DNA from: Treponema sp.
GTDB lineage: Bacteria > Spirochaetota > Spirochaetia > Treponematales > Treponemataceae
DNA: 16,167 nt
Direction of reading: 5' to 3'
NCBI GenBank assembly: GCA_017614655.1
Contig: JAGABO010000019.1
Coordinates: 1-16,167 of the forward strand
The position numbers and the translations under genes were made by a program. Below the pieces are notes generated by a model. The model made no database searches. It was not told the DNA's origin and worked only from the letters and a program-made list of their open reading frames with translations. Positions 13,100 to 16,167 of this stretch are shown here, one piece after another (positions within the stretch are counted from its first letter, which is position 1; each line of letters opens with the position of its first letter).

Positions 13100-15736
13100 T
13101 TAGTTAAGGTTCCATGCACAAAGTGTTTCGTCAAGCGAAAGACAGATGCATTCATTCTGGCGGTCACCGTTTAAATCTGCAAAGCAGGCATTCCCGTAAC
13201 CTGATACCGGATAACCGTAGACAAGTTCAAGTTCCGGAGTAAATGCATATATAAGGTTAGACCCCGGTGAAACATAAATGTTTTTCTGTGCCGAAAGGAA
13301 TATACCGCTGGAGGCATTTCTTATGGAAGGAATCTTTACGTTTTCTATGTTTCCTTCAAAATCAATTCTAGAAAGGAATCCGTCTTTAGAAAGAACATAG
13401 AAAAATTTTCCGTCTGTAACAGGAGGGGCAAAGAAGACGCCGTCGAGCTTAACAGATGATTCCTGTATAAGTTCATCATCTTCCCAAATACAGAAATTTC
13501 CGTTCTGAGAGATAAAGGCTGTATAAAGTTTTTTACCTTCCTGTGCAACTGCAGGTGGACCAAATCCAAGAGACGGAACAGGCATGTAGAATGTTTCCTG
13601 AAGGGTAGAAAGCGAAACAGCAATCAAACTTCCCATAAAACTCTTGTCGTAGAAGACTGCATAATCTTTTGTAACGGCCGGTGCGCTTTTTATTGAACCG
13701 GAAATTTCGATCGAGGACTGTGTTACTTCGCCTTTAACATTTACAAAAGCTATATTGCCTTTTTCATCGCAGACGATAAGTCCATCTGCAGTAGAAGCAG
13801 TTCCGTTGTGAATATCCTGTTTAACTGATATCGGGAAGCCCGGACAGAGTTCAAGATTTTTATTAAAGAGATACACGGTTCCGTTTGAAGTTGCAGCCCA
13901 GAGAACTCCCTTAGAACTTTTTGAATCAGTAATAAAAACTTTTTCGTTTTTAGGAAGACCTTCAAATTCGTATGATGTAACTTTTGTTGACGGAAACTGC
14001 ATCATTTTTAAGTTTGATTTTCCGTCGAGGAAGAAAACCTGATTTTCTCCCTGAATAAGGTTTCCGTCTGTGCGGCCTGTCTGAACAGGGAAGCCCGGAA
14101 CTTTTTTTACATCAAGAATGTGACTGGAAACAGCTTCCAGTTTTATTCTGATTTCTTTTGGTGAAGTTTCTACATCGAGGCGGCCCAGTGAGTAGAGTTT
14201 GAGTGCATCCGAAAGACTGCGCTTGCTTTTTATGAAGAACGGAATGCTTCTTTCCAGATTGTAGAAAAGGCTTACAGCTGAGTTTTCTTTTGCTGATGTT
14301 GAAACTGATATAAAGTTTTCGTTAGCCGTAAGAAACTTTTTCTCGCGGGATGCTGAATAAAGGGCAGCAAGTGTTTCGGGGTTTTCTGAAAAATAAATAA
14401 AGCCGGAGTTTACAAAGTAGTAGGGAGACGGAATCTGAACGTCAAAAAGGGCTGTGATATTCTGAAGAAAATCAGGAAGCATAATACGGGAAAGCCTTAC
14501 TCCATCAAGAATGAGGCTTGCATCGTTTTTAATGATGATAGAACTGATGAACCTTTCGAATACATTTTCCCTCTGCATTTCGTCACGTACTTCGAGTGCG
14601 AATACAGGATCATTAAAGCCTTCTATTCCCATTACGGCAAATTCTTCACCTGTCCATGAGAAAATCATTTCATCAAGACTGAGCGAGAAAATCATCCTTG
14701 AAAGTGAATCACCTTTATTCCAGAGGGCATCTGCATTCTGTGAGGGAGGGAGATTTTCAAAGGCAGCTTCCTTCATTTCTTTAAGGCTTCCTGCGTTCAG
14801 GAGAGTATAATACTGAACGTTCTTTGGAAAGAGACGGAGAAGGGAACTTTCGTGCGGCATTCTTTCTGCAAGTGAATGAAGTTTTGTTTTTTGTTCTGCT
14901 TCGCTGTTAAGGGGAAGACTTGCTTCTATGCTTATTTTTTCATTTGTTATGTCGAGTATGATTTCCGAGAAAGAGTTTTCTGCAATTGCGTTAGTTAGTT
15001 TTTCGATTGCCGGATTTCCTTTTGCAGCATCTTTTGCAAACGAAAGACTGTCTGTAACTATTTTAATGTTACGGTCTGTCTTTTTTGTAAGTAGTTCACG
15101 CTGTTGATCAGTGTAAGTGTCGCTGTCGGTTGTGATTGCAATTCTAAGAAGATTCTCGCTGGAGCTTACAAGAAGCAGGTTTCTGCATGGTGTAATGTAT
15201 ATTGGAGCTGAACCGTCCGTGCTGTATTCAAAGAATGATGTTGAACTGTTGTAGGAAAAACCGTCCGTAAGATTCATTCCGCGTACTATATACTGTCCTG
15301 CTCTTGTGAACAGAGAAAGATAACTTAGATCAAGTGTGACCATATAATCAAAACCGCCGTTTTCTGTTTTGTAAAGGGCAAGGTCGGCTTTTCTCTGTGC
15401 AAGGAATGAAACAAATTTATTTGTTCTTAAAGATGAAGCACGTGCATCCATAAATGCACCTCTTACCGGTGCCATGGTTTCTCCGGTAAGAAGAAGGTCT
15501 GCAGCCTGGAGATCAAGCAGCGGTTCTGCTGCATTCCAGAGTGATGGTGTACTTATATATACAGAAAAACCACCGGGAAGAACAGAGAGAACCTTCTTTC
15601 TGTGTATTGCGGAAAAGACACCTCCCAATATAAGGAGAAGCATAAAAGACAGCACTATGTAAAGCACTGATTTTAAAATACGCACCGGAATGCTTTTTTT
15701 CTTCTTGTTGTCGTTAGTTTGTGTTACGTTTTCCAT
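13100..15736 (-). CDS. Large membrane-anchored protein with C-terminal beta-propeller
   Basis: This 878-residue protein has a short Lys-rich cytoplasmic start (residues 1-18), one membrane helix (about 20-44, LYIVLSFMLLLILGGVFSAI), and a long extracytoplasmic part. Residues about 50-540 form a mixed alpha/beta region beginning VLSVLPGGFSVYISTPSLW; it loosely recalls DUF3352-type proteins but I cannot confirm this. From about 545 onward there is a repeat-rich beta region with recurring GFP/GYP turns (PGFPV, PGFPI, YGYPV), strands such as VYLFNKN, and near the end a calcium-loop-like FADLNGDRQNE, as in FG-GAP or PQQ-type propellers. ATG 15736 has no Shine-Dalgarno; TATAAT ends 7 nt upstream. 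It is the first gene of a two-gene unit with the lipoprotein. It is likely an envelope protein; function is unknown. Confidence 0.8.
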   Translation of the reverse strand: MENVTQTNDNKKKKSIPVRILKSVLYIVLSFMLLLILGGVFSAIHRKKVLSVLPGGFSVYISTPSLWNAAEPLLDLQAADLLLTGETMAPVRGAFMDARASSLRTNKFVSFLAQRKADLALYKTENGGFDYMVTLDLSYLSLFTRAGQYIVRGMNLTDGFSYNSSTSFFEYSTDGSAPIYITPCRNLLLVSSSENLLRIAITTDSDTYTDQQRELLTKKTDRNIKIVTDSLSFAKDAAKGNPAIEKLTNAIAENSFSEIILDITNEKISIEASLPLNSEAEQKTKLHSLAERMPHESSLLRLFPKNVQYYTLLNAGSLKEMKEAAFENLPPSQNADALWNKGDSLSRMIFSLSLDEMIFSWTGEEFAVMGIEGFNDPVFALEVRDEMQRENVFERFISSIIIKNDASLILDGVRLSRIMLPDFLQNITALFDVQIPSPYYFVNSGFIYFSENPETLAALYSASREKKFLTANENFISVSTSAKENSAVSLFYNLERSIPFFIKSKRSLSDALKLYSLGRLDVETSPKEIRIKLEAVSSHILDVKKVPGFPVQTGRTDGNLIQGENQVFFLDGKSNLKMMQFPSTKVTSYEFEGLPKNEKVFITDSKSSKGVLWAATSNGTVYLFNKNLELCPGFPISVKQDIHNGTASTADGLIVCDEKGNIAFVNVKGEVTQSSIEISGSIKSAPAVTKDYAVFYDKSFMGSLIAVSLSTLQETFYMPVPSLGFGPPAVAQEGKKLYTAFISQNGNFCIWEDDELIQESSVKLDGVFFAPPVTDGKFFYVLSKDGFLSRIDFEGNIENVKIPSIRNASSGIFLSAQKNIYVSPGSNLIYAFTPELELVYGYPVSGYGNACFADLNGDRQNECICLSLDETLCAWNLN

Positions 15737-15743
15737 AACGTGA

Positions 15744-15749
15744 ATTATA
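15744..15749 (-). promoter_or_regulatory. -10 box of the propeller-lipoprotein unit
   Basis: On the minus strand a perfect TATAAT (15749-15744) lies 7 nt before the ATG at 15736. The -35 position at 17 nt spacing is a weak AT-rich TTTAAT inside a T-rich stretch. The expected transcript start is at or within a base or so of the ATG. Confidence 0.5.
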
Positions 15750-15807
15750 GTCTGTTATTGCAAAAAATTAAAGTGTCAGAGGCAGTAACGCGACCAGTAA
15801 AATCCGA

Positions 15808-15823
15808 ATGATAACGAAAACTC
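15808..15823 (-). repeat. Left copy of a 16-bp inverted repeat
   Basis: ATGATAACGAAAACTC here is the reverse complement, with one mismatch, of 16057-16072 (GAGTTTTCATTATCAT). A shorter related copy, GACAATGAAAAC, lies at 16149-16160 in the same orientation as this one. The copies surround the terminator and hairpin cluster at the right end of the window. Confidence 0.55.
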
Positions 15824-15825
15824 AT

Positions 15826-15857
15826 AAAAAAAAGGGGCTGTCCAGGACAGCCCCTTT
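15826..15857 (-). terminator. Strong, probably bidirectional rho-independent terminator
   Basis: A perfect 12-bp stem (15831-15842 with 15846-15857) has a CAG loop and a GGGGC core. On the minus strand it is followed by an 8-T run (complement of 15826-15833), a classic strong terminator for a transcript entering from the right. On the plus strand the T-run is only three. No gene that needs it is complete in the window, so it probably ends an RNA or gene lying to the right. Confidence 0.8.
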
Positions 15858-15878
15858 ATCAGTACATATTAAAAACTA

Positions 15879-16131
15879 GCAGTTTTCTGCGAACCTTCGC
15901 GCAGGGGCGCTCGGCATTTTCGGCGCTTGCTGCGTCACTCGCAAGCTTATTCCCGAAAATGTTAATTGTTCTTACCATACGTCGCTTCGCGTCGTGTTCT
16001 GTAAGGAAATTTATTCTACCGGCTGCTCCCGCAGCCTGCGACTCTGAGATGTGTAAGAGTTTTCATTATCATACCCACGGTCGTAGCTGGCGTGCGACCG
16101 TGCGGGAGCGATTTTGCGCAGCAAGAATCGC
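15879..16131. repeat. Cluster of short inverted repeats without a gene
   Basis: This 253-bp stretch is richer in GC than its surroundings and holds at least six hairpin-forming repeats: GCAG/CTGC (15879-15890); CATTTTCGG with CCGAAAATG (15915-15923, 15953-15961) enclosing GCTTGC/GCAAGC (15925-15930, 15941-15946); an arm at 15979-15995; GGCTGC/GCAGCC (16021-16036); CACGGTCG/CGACCGTG (16076-16083, 16095-16102); and GCGATT/AATCGC (16108-16131). Longer-range inverted 9-mers also occur: CTTGCTGCG 15926-15934 with 16117-16125, and GCTCCCGCA 16025-16033 with 16101-16109. No open frame here looks like protein, and no known RNA gene (tRNA, SRP, RNase P, tmRNA) is recognised. It could be a structured RNA read on the minus strand toward the terminator at 15826-15857, or an intergenic repeat element. 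Confidence 0.6.
16057..16072 (+). repeat. Right copy of the 16-bp inverted repeat
   Basis: GAGTTTTCATTATCAT matches the reverse complement of 15808-15823 at 15 of 16 positions. Its start also pairs locally: ACTCT (16041-16045) with AGAGT (16056-16060). Whether the pair bounds a mobile repeat or is a repeated binding site cannot be told from one window. Confidence 0.5.
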
Positions 16132-16167
16132 GACAATCCAATAAGAACGACAATGAAAACAGCTCTC

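Noticed and set aside
15879..16131. Integron attC-like sites or a CRISPR array
   Set aside because: No GTTRRRY/RYYYAAC core pair was found around the palindromes, and there is no regular repeat-spacer spacing and no cas or integrase gene in the window.
15959..16144. Small plus-strand reading frame of 61 codons over the hairpin cluster
   Set aside because: It is Cys/Arg-rich with no domain pattern, has no ribosome site, and its composition is explained by the palindromes it crosses.
1..16167. tRNA, rRNA, tmRNA, SRP RNA or RNase P RNA genes
   Set aside because: I looked for cloverleaf-type spacing and conserved cores on both strands and saw none; the right-end hairpins do not fit these families.

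Overview
The window looks like a piece of a spirochaete chromosome, most likely genus Treponema or a close relative. The evidence is a bacterial V-type (A/V-type) ATPase operon, an LL-diaminopimelate aminotransferase, and a four-gene chemotaxis operon in the order cheA, cheW fused to a CheR-like domain, cheX, cheY. The last arrangement, with a CheA that has an enlarged dimerisation domain, is characteristic of Treponema. The species cannot be read from the sequence.

Layout: (1) Positions 1-3530, + strand, hold the end of a V-ATPase operon: subunits A (5' end missing), B and D, then a universal-stress-protein-like gene overlapping D by 4 nt. The I and K membrane subunits that often follow D in spirochaetes are not here. 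(2) Positions 3514-4802, + strand, hold dapL with its own extended -10 promoter. Its stop codon lies in a palindromic CTAG shared with the stop of the convergent gene. (3) Positions 4799-6064, - strand, encode a secreted outer-membrane beta-barrel protein that probably starts at GTG. (4) Positions 6065-6311 are an AT-rich, A-tract-bearing divergent promoter region. (5) Positions 6312-11182, + strand, are the chemotaxis operon cheA-cheW/R-like-cheX-cheY. It covers kinase, scaffold, CheY-P phosphatase and response regulator, and would control flagellar switching from chemoreceptor input. (6) Positions 11258-11863, + strand, encode a membrane protein with a YgjV-like N-terminus and a GNAT-like C-terminus. 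(7) Positions 11872-15736, - strand, form a two-gene unit ending in a strong terminator. It encodes a large single-span membrane-anchored protein with a C-terminal beta-propeller and a lipoprotein with TPR-like helices; both look like cell-envelope proteins of unknown role. (8) Positions 15737-16167 carry no convincing gene. They hold a strong terminator hairpin and then a dense series of short, relatively GC-rich inverted repeats, partly related to each other, which is the least explained part of the window.

Themes worth following: cheA and the propeller gene each have a good -10 box directly against the start codon and no Shine-Dalgarno sequence, so both may be translated from leaderless mRNAs. 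The chemotaxis scaffold protein carries a CheR-like domain with an altered SAM-binding motif. A degenerate Usp protein is translationally coupled to the V-ATPase stalk subunit. The right end has a structured repeat zone. Everything here is read by eye; no database search or folding calculation was run.
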